Positions 1 through 8,589 of a stretch of 64,000 bases of DNA are shown one piece after another. Numbering within the stretch: the first letter of the stretch is position 1; each line of letters begins with the position of its first letter. Origin of the DNA: Gemmobacter lutimaris (lineage in GTDB: Bacteria > Pseudomonadota > Alphaproteobacteria > Rhodobacterales > Rhodobacteraceae). Below the pieces are notes generated by a model, which did not search any database, was not told where the DNA came from, and saw nothing but the letters and a program-made list of their open reading frames with translations. Location: the NCBI RefSeq assembly GCF_003570715.1, contig NZ_QXXQ01000005.1, positions 62,001 to 126,000 on the forward strand, in the 5' to 3' direction. The position numbers and the translations under genes are program-made.

Positions 1-371
1 CCTATACGCTGCTCGACGGGCTGGGCGCGCGGGTTTCGGGCGACGCGATCAGCTATGTCGCCTGGGTCTTCGTGGCGGACGGGCTGATCTTCACGCTGGG
101 CAGCCTTGCGCTGCGCGGCACCGCCGTTTTGCCCCGCGCCCCCCGCGCCTGGCTGGTGGGCAGCTTCGCCTCGCTGGCCTCCTACGGGTCATATGCCATC
201 TCGATCTGGGCCATGACTGTGGCGCCCATCGCCGTTGTGGCGGCGATGCGCGAAACCTCGATCCTGTTTGCAGTGCTGATTGGCTGGCTGGCCTTCGGCG
301 AGCGGATGACCCGCGACAAGGCCATTGCCGCGCTGATGATCGTGGCAGGGGTGATCGTCACCCGCCTTTAG
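1..371 (+). CDS. EamA/DMT-family transporter, C-terminal part
   Basis: Only the last ~123 codons lie in the window; the frame is open from base 3 and the start is off the left edge. The visible part carries four hydrophobic helices and ends in the typical EamA pattern: an APIAVVAAMRETSILFA helix, a FGERMTRDK loop (the conserved 'gE' of DMT exporters) and a final GVIV helix. This places it in the drug/metabolite transporter superfamily, inner-membrane exporters of small molecules or amino acids; the substrate cannot be read from sequence. Its stop overlaps by 4 bases the stop of the convergent phosphatidylcholine synthase gene. Confidence 0.8.
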   Translation, partial: YTLLDGLGARVSGDAISYVAWVFVADGLIFTLGSLALRGTAVLPRAPRAWLVGSFASLASYGSYAISIWAMTVAPIAVVAAMRETSILFAVLIGWLAFGERMTRDKAIAALMIVAGVIVTRL

Positions 372-1075
372 GAAATCCGGCGCGCGCTGCGTTCCGGGAT
401 GATCTGCTGCGCGATGCCAGCGAAGGTCAGGTAAAGCGAGGTCAGCACCAGCCCCCAATGCGCCCAGCTTGCCGGATGGAAATCGACCCAGGCCGCCCAG
501 CCGGCAAAGAAGGTCCAGGCCAGGGACATCGGCAGCGTGATCTCGCGCCAGCGCTGGGTGCGGGTGGGGTGAACGAATTTCAGATTGGTGAACATGGCGA
601 TGGTCAGCGCGATCACGAAGGCGAGGATGATCCCCTCGCCCGGTTTCAGCGCGAACATCACCAGCACGACCATGTTCCAGCAGGCCGGAAAGCCTGCGAA
701 GGAATAATCCTTCGTCTTCATCCGCGTATCGACGAAATAGACGACCGAGCCATAGGTGATGACGATGATCGCGAGCCACCCGGTCCAGCCCGGCAACAGC
801 CCGGATTTGAACAGGGCGAATGCAGGAATGAACACATAGGTCAGATAGTCGATGATCAGGTCCAGCAGCACCCCGTCATAGGTGGGCCAGTTCTGTTTCA
901 CGTCATAGCGGCGCGCCAGCGGGCCATCGAGCCCATCGACGAACAGCGCCACCACCAGCCAGAGGAACATCATGTCCCATTTGCCATCGACAGCGGCCAG
1001 CATGGCCAGCATGGCCAGCACGGCGCCGGTGGCTGTGAACAGGTGAACGAGAAGGGCTTGGATACGCAAAGACAT
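368..1075 (-). CDS. pcs: Phosphatidylcholine synthase (CDP-diacylglycerol-choline O-phosphatidyltransferase)
   Basis: 235 residues, an integral inner-membrane enzyme that joins CDP-diacylglycerol and choline directly to phosphatidylcholine, releasing CMP. The CDP-alcohol phosphatidyltransferase signature is visible near residues 48-76: DGLDGPLARR followed by DGVLLDLIIDY, giving the DG-x2-AR-x(n)-G-x3-D-x3-D spacing. At least six hydrophobic helices follow. The VKQNWPTYDG and FAGFPACWN stretches are typical of bacterial Pcs rather than PgsA or PssA. Pcs is found in host-associated and photosynthetic alphaproteobacteria. It is a single gene, convergent with the DMT transporter; the start at 1075 is the only good in-frame ATG before the hydrophobic N-terminus. 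Confidence 0.93.
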   Translation of the reverse strand: MSLRIQALLVHLFTATGAVLAMLAMLAAVDGKWDMMFLWLVVALFVDGLDGPLARRYDVKQNWPTYDGVLLDLIIDYLTYVFIPAFALFKSGLLPGWTGWLAIIVITYGSVVYFVDTRMKTKDYSFAGFPACWNMVVLVMFALKPGEGIILAFVIALTIAMFTNLKFVHPTRTQRWREITLPMSLAWTFFAGWAAWVDFHPASWAHWGLVLTSLYLTFAGIAQQIIPERSARRIS

Positions 1076-1179
1076 TCGACCATTTCACCCATCGGGCGAC
1101 GAAAAGCAACCGCAACTGCGGACCTGCCCCGTTGCACGCCATGTTCCGCCGGTTCATGCGGCAACGACAGGAGGCACGC

Positions 1180-1535
1180 ATGGCTTTGCAATCCTTCGCC
1201 GAAGGGCTCTGGCTGGCGGATGGCCCGGTCTTGCAGATCGCGGGTTTCGGCTACCCGACACGCATGGCGGTGATGTCGCTGCCGGCTGGGGGCCGGTTCG
1301 TCTGGTCGCCGGTTGCGCTGACGCCTGCGCTGCGGCAAGCGGTCGGGGCGTTGGGGCCGGTCCGGCCGTTCCGTGCAAGTTTCGTCTGGCCTTCACCGGG
1401 CCGACGGCGGCGGGTAAGGCGCTGCGCCGCATCCGCGACTGGCCGGTGGAGCGGGTGGTGATGGCGCATGGCGCGCCGGTTACCTCGGATGGCGGGGTCT
1501 TCCTGCGGCGGGCCTTCGGCTGGCTGAAGGTCTGA
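1180..1535 (+). pseudogene. DUF4336 family protein, internally deleted and frameshifted
   Basis: A GACAGGAGG ribosome site precedes ATG 1180. The first ~65 codons read as a normal DUF4336 N-terminus (GLWLADGPVLQIAGFGYPTR, then FVWSPVALTP and ALGPVR). The frame then becomes Arg-rich nonsense. In another frame, from about base 1392 to the TGA at 1533-1535, the family C-terminus appears (DWPVERVVMAHGAPVTSDGG then FLRRAFGWLKV). From memory, intact members are roughly 220-240 residues; here the two ends together give ~115, so about half the protein, the central metallo-hydrolase-like core, is missing. I infer one deletion that also shifted frame. The gene ends one base before the stop of the convergent xerC. 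Confidence 0.8.
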
Positions 1536-2474
1536 TTACGCGCGGCGCCGGGCATGCGGGTGCGCGGCGGCATAGACCTCCATCAACCGTGCCGCATCGA
1601 CGCCGGTATAGGCCTGTGTCGTGGACAGAGAGGCATGGCCAAGCAGTTCCTGAATGGCCCGCAGATCGCCGCCCGAGGCCAGAAGATGGGTGGCAAAGCT
1701 GTGGCGCAGCGCATGTGGCGTGGCGCTGGCGGGCAGGCCGAGGCGGTTGCGCGTGCGTTCCATCGCCGCCGCAATCAGGCGCGGGTTCAGTGCGCCGCCG
1801 CGCGTGCCGCGAAACAGCGGCTGATCGGCGGTCAGGTCATAGGGGCAAAGGTCGGCATAGCGTGCCACCGCCTCGCGCGCGGCGGGCAGCACCGGCACCA
1901 GCCGCTGCTTGTTGCCCTTGCCGGTGATGCGCAGCACCTCGGGCAGCGGATGGTCAGCGCCGGTCAGCCCCAGTGCCTCGGAAATCCGCAACCCGCAGCC
2001 GTAAAGCAACGTCACCACTGCGGTATCGCGCGCAGCAATCCACGGTTCGCGCGCGTCGTCGCCCACGCTGTCCAGCACATCGGCCGCACCATCGACGGAC
2101 AGCGGGCGGGGGAGCTTTTTCTGAAAGCGCGGCGCGCGGGCTTGCAGGATTGCGGTTGCATCCGCACCCTGCCGGTCGGCCAACCATGCGGTAAAACCCT
2201 TCACCGCCGAAAGGCTGCGTGCCAGCGACCGGGCCGAAACGCCGCGCCCGCGTTCGTGTGCCATCCAGGCGCGGAGGTCGCCCACCGGCACGGTGACCAG
2301 TGCCGCCAGTCCCTCGGTCCCGCCACGATGATGTGCAAGGAAGGACAGCCAGCCGCGCAGATCGGCCGCATAGGCGGCCATCGTCTTTTCCGACCGCCCG
2401 TCCAGCGCGCGCAGATGGGTCAACCACTCCTCCAGCGCCGCGCGGGCGGCCGGAGAGATGGCAAGCGTCGTCAC
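1536..2474 (-). CDS. xerC: Tyrosine recombinase XerC
   Basis: 312 residues. Site-specific recombinase that with XerD resolves chromosome dimers at dif. The N-terminal SAM-like core-binding domain covers about residues 10-95 (EEWLTHLRALDGRSEKTMAAY). The C-terminal catalytic domain shows the tyrosine-recombinase residues: Arg in GCGLRISEALGLT, Lys in ITGKGNKQR, the HALRHSFATHLL box, the second His in LLGHASLSTTQAYTG, and the Tyr nucleophile in that last stretch. I chose the GTG at 2474-2472 because it overlaps the DUF484 stop (GTGA) and begins at the family's usual N-terminus; a longer upstream reading lies antisense-like inside DUF484. XerC rather than XerD is inferred from the DUF484 neighbour, a pairing known from other proteobacteria. 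Confidence 0.93.
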   Translation of the reverse strand: MTTLAISPAARAALEEWLTHLRALDGRSEKTMAAYAADLRGWLSFLAHHRGGTEGLAALVTVPVGDLRAWMAHERGRGVSARSLARSLSAVKGFTAWLADRQGADATAILQARAPRFQKKLPRPLSVDGAADVLDSVGDDAREPWIAARDTAVVTLLYGCGLRISEALGLTGADHPLPEVLRITGKGNKQRLVPVLPAAREAVARYADLCPYDLTADQPLFRGTRGGALNPRLIAAAMERTRNRLGLPASATPHALRHSFATHLLASGGDLRAIQELLGHASLSTTQAYTGVDAARLMEVYAAAHPHARRRA

Positions 2475-3163
2475 GACAGCCAGCGGCGCATCGTCCGCTC
2501 GAACACGCCGGCGAAGAAGGCCAGCAGGTCGGTTCCATGTGTGGGCTTGAAATGGTGCGGGTCTTCGCAACCCATGACCAGAAGGCCCGGCAGCCGTCCC
2601 TTGCCGAAGTCGAGCCGCATAAGCGCCTCGGACCGGATCCAGCCGGCGGTTTCGCCATAAATCTGGTTGGAACTTGGGATGGTCTGCCGCAGCGTTACCG
2701 GACGCAGGCTGACGTTCCGCCCGCCCGAGACATATTCGGCGACAAAACCGGGTTCGGCTACGAACAGCACATCGCCCAGACGGCGCAGCGCCGGATCGTC
2801 GGCTTCCTGCACCGATTCCAGCACCAGCCGGATGCAATCGACACGCAGGGTCTGCGCGACCTCGCCCGCGAGGCTTTTCAGGAAATCCTCGAACGACAGC
2901 GGGTCGAGCATTTGCAGGATGGCGCGATGCACCTGATTGGTGCCTGCAAGGTTTTCATAGGCGGCGGCGATGACGGTGCGGTGCGTATCCTCCAGCCGCT
3001 CCAGCCGGTTTTCCAGCCGTTCCATGGCGATGCCACGCAGATCGACCACATTCGACCCCATTGCCCGATCCGTCGCCGCGATCAGGGCGCGCATCAGGTC
3101 GTGGTCTTCCAGAATGACTTCCGGTTTTTCCAGAATCCGGTCGCGGAGGTCCGGTTCGATCAT
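2471..3163 (-). CDS. DUF484 family protein, GAF-like, upstream of xerC
   Basis: 230 residues from ATG 3163 (MIEPDLRDRILEKPEVILED). The N-terminal helix with ILEKPEVILEDHDLMRAL is the DUF484 hallmark; a coiled-coil-like stretch (MERLENRLERLEDTHRTVI) follows at about 55-75, then a GAF-like domain to the end. DUF484 genes are commonly found just upstream of xerC in proteobacteria and are cytoplasmic; their biochemical role is not established. The stop overlaps the xerC GTG, so the two are co-translated. An upstream in-frame Met near 3259 exists but adds residues that look like untranslated leader. Confidence 0.85.
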   Translation of the reverse strand: MIEPDLRDRILEKPEVILEDHDLMRALIAATDRAMGSNVVDLRGIAMERLENRLERLEDTHRTVIAAAYENLAGTNQVHRAILQMLDPLSFEDFLKSLAGEVAQTLRVDCIRLVLESVQEADDPALRRLGDVLFVAEPGFVAEYVSGGRNVSLRPVTLRQTIPSSNQIYGETAGWIRSEALMRLDFGKGRLPGLLVMGCEDPHHFKPTHGTDLLAFFAGVFERTMRRWLS

Positions 3164-3249
3164 GCTTTGACTGCCCGTTTGTATGTTTTGCGCGACTTTA
3201 GCAAAAGCGAAGGGGCCTTGTCGCGGGAAAATGTGGCGAAAGGGAAAGC

Positions 3250-3291
3250 CCGGAAACAAAGATGCCGCCGTCCGGGCCGGGGCGGCGGCAT
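3250..3291 (-). terminator. Rho-independent terminator downstream of the transaldolase gene
   Basis: A perfect 9-base inverted repeat (ATGCCGCCG at 3262-3270, CGGCGGCAT at 3283-3291) with a GC-rich 12-base loop. Read on the minus strand it is followed by CTTTGTTT (3261-3254). It lies 25 bases after the fsa stop and ends that transcript before the DUF484-xerC pair. Confidence 0.75.
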
Positions 3292-3315
3292 CCTTTTCTG
3301 CTCAGGCCGCGCGGA

Positions 3316-3969
3316 TCAGAGGATCTTCTGCCCGGTCTTGGCCCAGTCCTTCACGAACTGGTCCAGCCCCTTGTCGGTCAGCACATGGCTGGCCAGCCCC
3401 TTGATGACGGCGGGCGGCGCGGTCATCACATCGGCACCGATCAGCGCGCATTGCGCGACGTGATTGGCGGTGCGGATCGAGGCGGCGAGGATCTGGGTCT
3501 CGAACCCGTAATTGTCATAGACATCACGGATGTCGGAAATCAGTTCCAGCCCGTCGAGGTTGATGTCGTCCAGACGGCCGATGAAGGGGCTGATGAAGGT
3601 GGCACCGGCCTTGGCGGCGACCAGCGCCTGATTGACGCTGAAGCACAGGGTCACGTTCACCATCTTGCCTTCGCCCGACAGAACCTTGCAGGCTTTCAGC
3701 CCGTCCCAGGTCAGCGGCACCTTGACGGTGATATTGGGTGCGATCTCGGCCAGCTTGCGGCCTTCGGCGATCATCTCGTCAGCGGTCAGCGACACGACTT
3801 CGGCCGAAACCGGGCCGGAGACGATGGAACAGATTTCCTTCGTCACTTCCATGATGTCGCGGCCGGACTTCAGGATGATCGAGGGGTTGGTGGTGACGCC
3901 ATCGACCATGCCAAGGTCGTTCAGCTCGGCAATGGCGGCCACGTCGGCGGAATCTACGAAGAATTTCAT
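3316..3969 (-). CDS. fsa: Fructose-6-phosphate aldolase / transaldolase-like protein
   Basis: 217 residues, the length of the short (type 3B) transaldolase family. The N-terminus [16 protein letters not shown] and [13 protein letters not shown] are diagnostic. The Schiff-base lysine is Lys83 in [31 protein letters not shown] and [10 protein letters not shown] complete the barrel active site. Members either cleave fructose 6-phosphate or act as transaldolase in the non-oxidative pentose phosphate pathway; sequence alone does not decide. Monocistronic: its own terminator follows, and divergent priA starts 82 bases upstream. Confidence 0.9.
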   Translation of the reverse strand: MKFFVDSADVAAIAELNDLGMVDGVTTNPSIILKSGRDIMEVTKEICSIVSGPVSAEVVSLTADEMIAEGRKLAEIAPNITVKVPLTWDGLKACKVLSGEGKMVNVTLCFSVNQALVAAKAGATFISPFIGRLDDINLDGLELISDIRDVYDNYGFETQILAASIRTANHVAQCALIGADVMTAPPAVIKGLASHVLTDKGLDQFVKDWAKTGQKIL

Positions 3970-4050
3970 CCGGGATGTCCTCTCGGGGTTGCGGGCGCTC
4001 TCGCCGCCGTATTAGCCCAAAGGGACGGGCTGGGAAAGAGAGGCGACAGG

Positions 4051-6252
4051 GTGGATCGGGTCTTTGCGGCGGGGGAACGGGTCGGCGTGGCGCTGACCGA
4101 GCCTTTGGGCCGGGCCCTGACCGGCGTTCTGGACTATCGCGCCCCCGAAGGCGGCTGCGGCACCGGAGATTTCGTCGAGGTGCCGCTGGGCCCGCGCCGG
4201 ATGTTGGGCGTGGTCTGGGGGCCGGGGACCGGTGATTTCGACGCGGCGAAACTGCGCCCGGTGTCGCGGGTTCTGGATGCGCGGCCGATGCGGGCCGAAT
4301 TGCGCGGCTTTCTGAACCGCGCCGCAGATTACACGCTGACCCCCTTGCCCGCGATGCTGCGCCTTGCCACCCGCGCGCCGGGGCTGGGCGAGCCGCCGGG
4401 CCTGCGCCGGGTTTACCGCCTTGTCGGCCCCGCGCCCAACAAGCTGACCGATGCGCGGCTGCGCGTGATCGAGGCGCTGCGCGATTTCGGCGGCGCGGCG
4501 GTGACGCTGGGCGAATTGTGCGAGGCGGCGGCCTGTTCCTCGTCGGTTGTCAAGGGGCTGGTGAAGGCGGGCGTGGTGTCCGAGGACGAGGCGCCGCGCG
4601 ATCTGCCCTTTCCCGACCTGAACCCCGCCGATGGTGTGACGCTTCAGGGCGATCAGGTCGCCGCCGCCGATGCGCTGGTCGCGGCGCTGGCGCAGGGTGG
4701 CTATGGCACGACGCTGCTGAAGGGCGTCACCGGATCGGGCAAGACCGAGGTCTATCTTGAGGCCGTGGCCGAATGTCTGCGGCAGGGGCGGCAGGCGCTG
4801 GTGCTGCTGCCCGAAATCGCGCTGACGGCGGAATTTCTGACGCGGGTCGAGGCGCGGTTTGGCGCGCGACCCGCCGAATGGCACTCTGGCGTGACGCAGA
4901 CCGAACGCCGCCGGGTGTGGAAGATGGTGTCGGAAGGCCGGGCGCAGATGGTGGTCGGCGCGCGCTCGGCGCTGTTCCTGCCGTTCCAGCATCTTGGTCT
5001 GATCGTTGTCGATGAAGAGCACGATACCTCGTATAAACAAGAGGATGGCGTGCTTTACAACGCGCGCGACATGGCGGTGCTGCGCGCCTCGATCTGCGGG
5101 GCGCAGGTGGTGCTGGCCTCGGCCACGCCCAGCCTTGAAAGCTGGGTGAATGCCGAACAGGGCAAATATACGCGGCTCGATCTGGGCTCGCGCTACGGCA
5201 CGGCGGAACTGCCCGAGATGCGGGCGGTCGACATGCGGGGCGAGCGGCTGGCCTCTAACCGTTGGATTTCCGGCCCGCTGGCGCAGGCGGTGGAGGCGCG
5301 GCGCGCGGCGGGGGAACAGTCGCTTCTGTTCCTCAACCGGCGTGGCTATGCGCCGGTCACCATCTGCCGCGCCTGCGGGCATCAGGTGGGCTGCGATCAT
5401 TGCGACGCGCGGATGGTGGAACACCGCTTCCTGAAACGGCTGGTCTGTCACCAATGCGGCGCGACCAAGCCGGTGCCCGAAGCATGCCCCTCTTGCGGGG
5501 TAGAGGGGCGCATGGCCCCGGTGGGGCCGGGGGTGGAACGGCTGGCCGAGGAGGTCGCCGAACGCTTCCCCGAGGCGAAGCTCGCGATCCTGTCGTCAGA
5601 CCTGTTCGGTTCGGCGCGCGCGCTGAAACAGCGGATCGAGGAAATCGCACGGGGCGAGGCCGAAATCGTCATCGGCACGCAGATCGTGGCCAAGGGGCAC
5701 AACTTCCCACTGCTGACGCTGGTCGGCGTGATTGACGCCGATCTGGGCTTGCAGGGGTCCGACCTGCGTGCGGCGGAACGGACGTTTCAACTCATGCGGC
5801 AGGTCGCCGGGCGGGCGGGGCGGTCGGGCGACCGGCAGGGGCTGGCGCTCCTTCAGACCCATCAGCCCGAACATCCGGTGATCCGGTCGATTCTCGGTGG
5901 CGATGAAGAGGCGTTCTGGCGGGCCGAAAGTGCCGAACGCCGCGCCTCGGGTGTTCCGCCTTGGGGCCGGATGGCCGGGATCATCCTCTCCGGCCCGGAT
6001 GTGGCGCAGGTCTTTGATTTTGGGGCTGAACTTGCCCGCCGTGACGGCCCGCTGCGCCGGATCGGGGCGCAGCTGTTCGGCCCGGCACCCGCGCCCATCG
6101 CCAGAGTGCGCGGCCGCCACCGGGTGCGGCTGCTGATCAAGGCCGACAAACAGGCGCCGATCCAGGCCGCCGTTTCCGAATGGCTGGCGCAGCTTAAGCC
6201 GCCGAACAACCTGCGGATTGCCGTCGATATCGACCCGCAAAGCTTTTACTGA
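4051..6252 (+). CDS. priA: Primosomal protein N' (replication restart helicase PriA)
   Basis: 733 residues. 3'-to-5' DNA helicase that reloads the replisome at stalled forks. Visible: N-terminal 3'-binding domain; Walker A LLKGVTGSGKTEVYLEAV around residues 225-240; DEEHD box (LIVVDEEHDTSYKQ); eight zinc-binding cysteines in CRACGHQVGCDHCDARM and CHQCGA..CPSCG; helicase motifs QIVAKGHNFP and QVAGRAGRSG. I chose GTG 4051 because GAGAGG lies 8-14 bases upstream and the protein then has the family's ~730-residue length; the frame stays open far upstream, but that part is antisense to fsa. Single gene, divergent from fsa. Confidence 0.95.
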   Translation: MDRVFAAGERVGVALTEPLGRALTGVLDYRAPEGGCGTGDFVEVPLGPRRMLGVVWGPGTGDFDAAKLRPVSRVLDARPMRAELRGFLNRAADYTLTPLPAMLRLATRAPGLGEPPGLRRVYRLVGPAPNKLTDARLRVIEALRDFGGAAVTLGELCEAAACSSSVVKGLVKAGVVSEDEAPRDLPFPDLNPADGVTLQGDQVAAADALVAALAQGGYGTTLLKGVTGSGKTEVYLEAVAECLRQGRQALVLLPEIALTAEFLTRVEARFGARPAEWHSGVTQTERRRVWKMVSEGRAQMVVGARSALFLPFQHLGLIVVDEEHDTSYKQEDGVLYNARDMAVLRASICGAQVVLASATPSLESWVNAEQGKYTRLDLGSRYGTAELPEMRAVDMRGERLASNRWISGPLAQAVEARRAAGEQSLLFLNRRGYAPVTICRACGHQVGCDHCDARMVEHRFLKRLVCHQCGATKPVPEACPSCGVEGRMAPVGPGVERLAEEVAERFPEAKLAILSSDLFGSARALKQRIEEIARGEAEIVIGTQIVAKGHNFPLLTLVGVIDADLGLQGSDLRAAERTFQLMRQVAGRAGRSGDRQGLALLQTHQPEHPVIRSILGGDEEAFWRAESAERRASGVPPWGRMAGIILSGPDVAQVFDFGAELARRDGPLRRIGAQLFGPAPAPIARVRGRHRVRLLIKADKQAPIQAAVSEWLAQLKPPNNLRIAVDIDPQSFY

Positions 6253-6267
6253 GGTGGGGGCGGCGCA

Positions 6268-6288
6268 GAATTGTGCGGGCCACAATTC
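6268..6288. promoter_or_regulatory. Perfect 8-base palindrome before the MFS gene
   Basis: GAATTGTG (6268-6275) and CACAATTC (6281-6288) flank CGGGC. It lies between the priA stop and the MFS start with no T-run on either side, so it resembles an operator more than a terminator. No known regulator is implied. Confidence 0.35.
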
Positions 6289-6329
6289 CGCTCTCGCGCG
6301 ATGCCCGGCACGGGCGTAGAACGGATGCC

Positions 6330-7571
6330 ATGATAACGCGCATCCTGCCCCTTGCCGAAACCGGACATCTGCCGCGCTGGCGGCAACCCGTTTCGCTGCT
6401 GTTCCTGATGGCCGTCGCCATGCCGCTGGCCTTTTCCACATGGTCGGCGTTGCTGAACAACTTTGTCATCGAACGCGCGGGGTTCACGGGCGTCGAAATC
6501 GGCTGGCTGCATACCGTGCGTGAAATCCCCGGCCTGCTGGCTGTTGCCGTGCTGGCGATCCTGCTGCTGTTCCGCGAACAATCGGTCGCGGGCTGGATGC
6601 TGGTGCTGCTGGGTGTCTCGACTGCCGTCACCGCATGGTTCCCGACACTGGGCGGCATCATGATGATCACCTTTCTGTCCTCGGTGGGCTTCCACTATTT
6701 CGAGACAGTGAACCAGTCGCTGCAATTGCAATGGATCGACAAGGCCCGCGCGCCCAAGGTGCTGGGCTGGATCGTGGCCACCGGCTCGGCCGCCTCGCTG
6801 GTCGCCTATGCGGCGATCATGCTGACGTGGAAGACGCTGGGCCTGTCCTACAACAGCGTCTACCTTGCCTCGGGCGGGCTTTGCGCGCTGATCGCGGTGT
6901 TCTGCCTGATCGCCTATCCGCGCTTCGAGGCACCGCATCCGCAGCGTAAATCCATCGTGCTGCGCCGCCGCTACTGGCTGTATTACGCGCTGCAACTGAT
7001 GGCAGGCGCGCGACGGCAGATCTTCGTCGTCTTCGCGGCCTTCATGATGGTCGAGAAATTCGGTTTCGGGGTCGAGAAGATCACCGCGCTGATGCTGATC
7101 AACTTCATCGCCAATATGGCGCTGGCGCCGCTGATCGGCCGCTTCATCGCGCGCTTCGGCGAACAGAAATCCATGCTGGTCGAATATGGCGGGCTGTTCT
7201 GCGTGTTCCTCCTTTACGGCGGGCTTTACTGGTTCGACTGGGGGCTTTGGCTGGCCGCGGTGCTGTATGTCGTCGATCACCTGTTCTTCGCCATGTCCTT
7301 CGCGCAGAAGACCTATTTCCAGAAGATCGGCGATCCGGCGGATATGGCGCCCACGGCGGCGGTGGCCTTCACCATCAACCATATCGCGGCGGTCTTCCTG
7401 CCAGCGCTGCTGGGCTATCTCTGGGTCACTTCGCCCGGAGCGGTCTTCGGGCTGGCGGCAGGCATGGCCGCGACCTCCTTCCTTCTGTCGCTGCTGGTGC
7501 CGCGCCATCCGTCACCGGGGAACGAGACCCGGCTGGGTGGCGGAACAGGCTGGGAACCCGCGGCTGCATGA
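6330..7571 (+). CDS. MFS transporter
   Basis: 413 residues with about twelve hydrophobic segments, for example VSLLFLMAVAMPLAF, ILLLFREQSVAGWMLVLLGV, ALMLINFIANMALAPLIGR and FLPALLGYLWV. A charged central loop (YPRFEAPHPQRKSIVLRRRYW, about 205-225) separates two six-helix halves, as in the major facilitator superfamily. The second half holds a motif-A-like loop (GRFIARFGEQKSMLVEYGG). No substrate can be named. ATG 6330 was chosen over an upstream in-frame start because translation before it crosses the palindrome and is not membrane-like. It follows priA by 77 bases and may have its own promoter. Confidence 0.85.
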   Translation: MITRILPLAETGHLPRWRQPVSLLFLMAVAMPLAFSTWSALLNNFVIERAGFTGVEIGWLHTVREIPGLLAVAVLAILLLFREQSVAGWMLVLLGVSTAVTAWFPTLGGIMMITFLSSVGFHYFETVNQSLQLQWIDKARAPKVLGWIVATGSAASLVAYAAIMLTWKTLGLSYNSVYLASGGLCALIAVFCLIAYPRFEAPHPQRKSIVLRRRYWLYYALQLMAGARRQIFVVFAAFMMVEKFGFGVEKITALMLINFIANMALAPLIGRFIARFGEQKSMLVEYGGLFCVFLLYGGLYWFDWGLWLAAVLYVVDHLFFAMSFAQKTYFQKIGDPADMAPTAAVAFTINHIAAVFLPALLGYLWVTSPGAVFGLAAGMAATSFLLSLLVPRHPSPGNETRLGGGTGWEPAAA

Positions 7572-7647
7572 TCCTTCACGCCCGCGCGACTGTGCTGGCG
7601 CCGCGGCGCGGCTTTCCTATATTGTAATGCAATGACAGGAGGCGCCC

Positions 7648-8307
7648 ATGCTGAACATGTTCAAGGCCGACAAGATGAAGATGGTGACCCCCGCCGATGC
7701 CCTGCCGGGGCGGGCGGAGCCGATCCCGACTGCCGAGACGCATTTCCTTAGTGGTCTGCCGCTCAATGCTGCCGTGCCCGAAGGCTTTGCCGAAGCGATG
7801 TTCGGCATGGGGTGCTTCTGGGGCGTGGAGCGCAAGTTCTGGCAAGTGCCGGGCGTCTGGCTGACCATGGTGGGTTATGCGGGCGGGTACACCCCGAATC
7901 CAACCTACAAGGAAACCTGCACGCAGTTGACCGGCCATAACGAGGTGGTGCGGCTGATCTACGATCCTGCTGTGGTCAGCTACGAGGATCTGCTGAAGCT
8001 GTTCTGGGAAAACCACGACCCGACGCAAGGCATGCGGCAGGGCAATGACATCGGCTCGACTTACCGTTCGGGGATCTACACCTATACCGAGGCGCAAACC
8101 GAGGCGGCGCAGGCATCGAAAGCGGCCTATCAACAGGCGCTGACCGCTGCGGGGCGCGGCCGGATCACCACCGAAATCCTGCCTGCGCCGACCTTCTTCT
8201 TTGCGGAAGATTACCACCAGCAATACCTGGCCAAGAACCCCGAGGGCTATTGCGGAATTGGCGGCACCGGCGTCAGCTGCCCCATCGGCCTCGGCGTCCG
8301 GGCCTGA
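7648..8307 (+). CDS. msrA: Peptide methionine sulfoxide reductase MsrA
   Basis: 219 residues. Reduces methionine-S-sulfoxide in proteins and free Met using thioredoxin. The catalytic Cys56 sits in [15 protein letters not shown]; the substrate-binding region [16 protein letters not shown] and [16 protein letters not shown] follow, with a C-terminal Cys (GTGVSCPIG) as likely resolving residue. The ~45 residues before the core resemble the longer MsrA subgroup typical of proteobacteria. No signal peptide, so cytoplasmic. ACAGGAGG lies just upstream of the ATG. Its own transcription unit; a 280-base gap with a repeat element follows. Confidence 0.95.
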   Translation: MLNMFKADKMKMVTPADALPGRAEPIPTAETHFLSGLPLNAAVPEGFAEAMFGMGCFWGVERKFWQVPGVWLTMVGYAGGYTPNPTYKETCTQLTGHNEVVRLIYDPAVVSYEDLLKLFWENHDPTQGMRQGNDIGSTYRSGIYTYTEAQTEAAQASKAAYQQALTAAGRGRITTEILPAPTFFFAEDYHQQYLAKNPEGYCGIGGTGVSCPIGLGVRA

Positions 8308-8429
8308 TTTCAGCAAGGCGGCGCCCCGAGGGTTTGCCTGTGTCTGACCTGCACCCGCGCCGCCGCCCGGCCTTCCGCCTGTGGCTGTCTCGCCCTTGCC
8401 GGATCTGATCGGGGCCGGAAAGCGGCGAT

Positions 8430-8504
8430 GAGTATTTGGGCAAGAAGCAAAGTGCCGTTGCTTCTTGTCGGAAATACTCCGGGGGTCCGGGGGCTGGCCC
8501 CCGG
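8430..8504. repeat. Long imperfect inverted repeat plus GC hairpin (Rhodobacteraceae intergenic element)
   Basis: Left arm GAGTATTTGGGCAAGAAGCAA (8430-8450) pairs with right arm 8458-8479, whose reverse complement is GAGTATTTCCGACAAGAAGCAA-like, around a 7-base centre. A second hairpin follows at once: CCGGGGG (8487-8493), loop CTGG, CCCCCGG (8498-8504). A single-armed relative (GAGTATTTTTGCAAGAAGCAAAG) sits at 25921 and a further cousin at 40645-40679. It fills most of the msrA-prmA gap. I have seen such sequences between Rhodobacteraceae genes; whether they act as terminators, RNA-stabilising hairpins or REP-like elements is not known to me. Confidence 0.65.
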
Positions 8505-8589
8505 CGTGGCGGGCCGGGTGCAAGCGTGGCTTGACCCTTGCGCCGTCGGGGTCTATCGCGGCGGAAGCCTGCCTGAGAGGAACCGCAAG

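Noticed and set aside
3262-4050. Upstream extension of the priA frame to 996 residues.
   Set aside because: This part is antisense to the complete fsa gene and low in recognisable protein pattern; GTG 4051 gives the normal PriA length.
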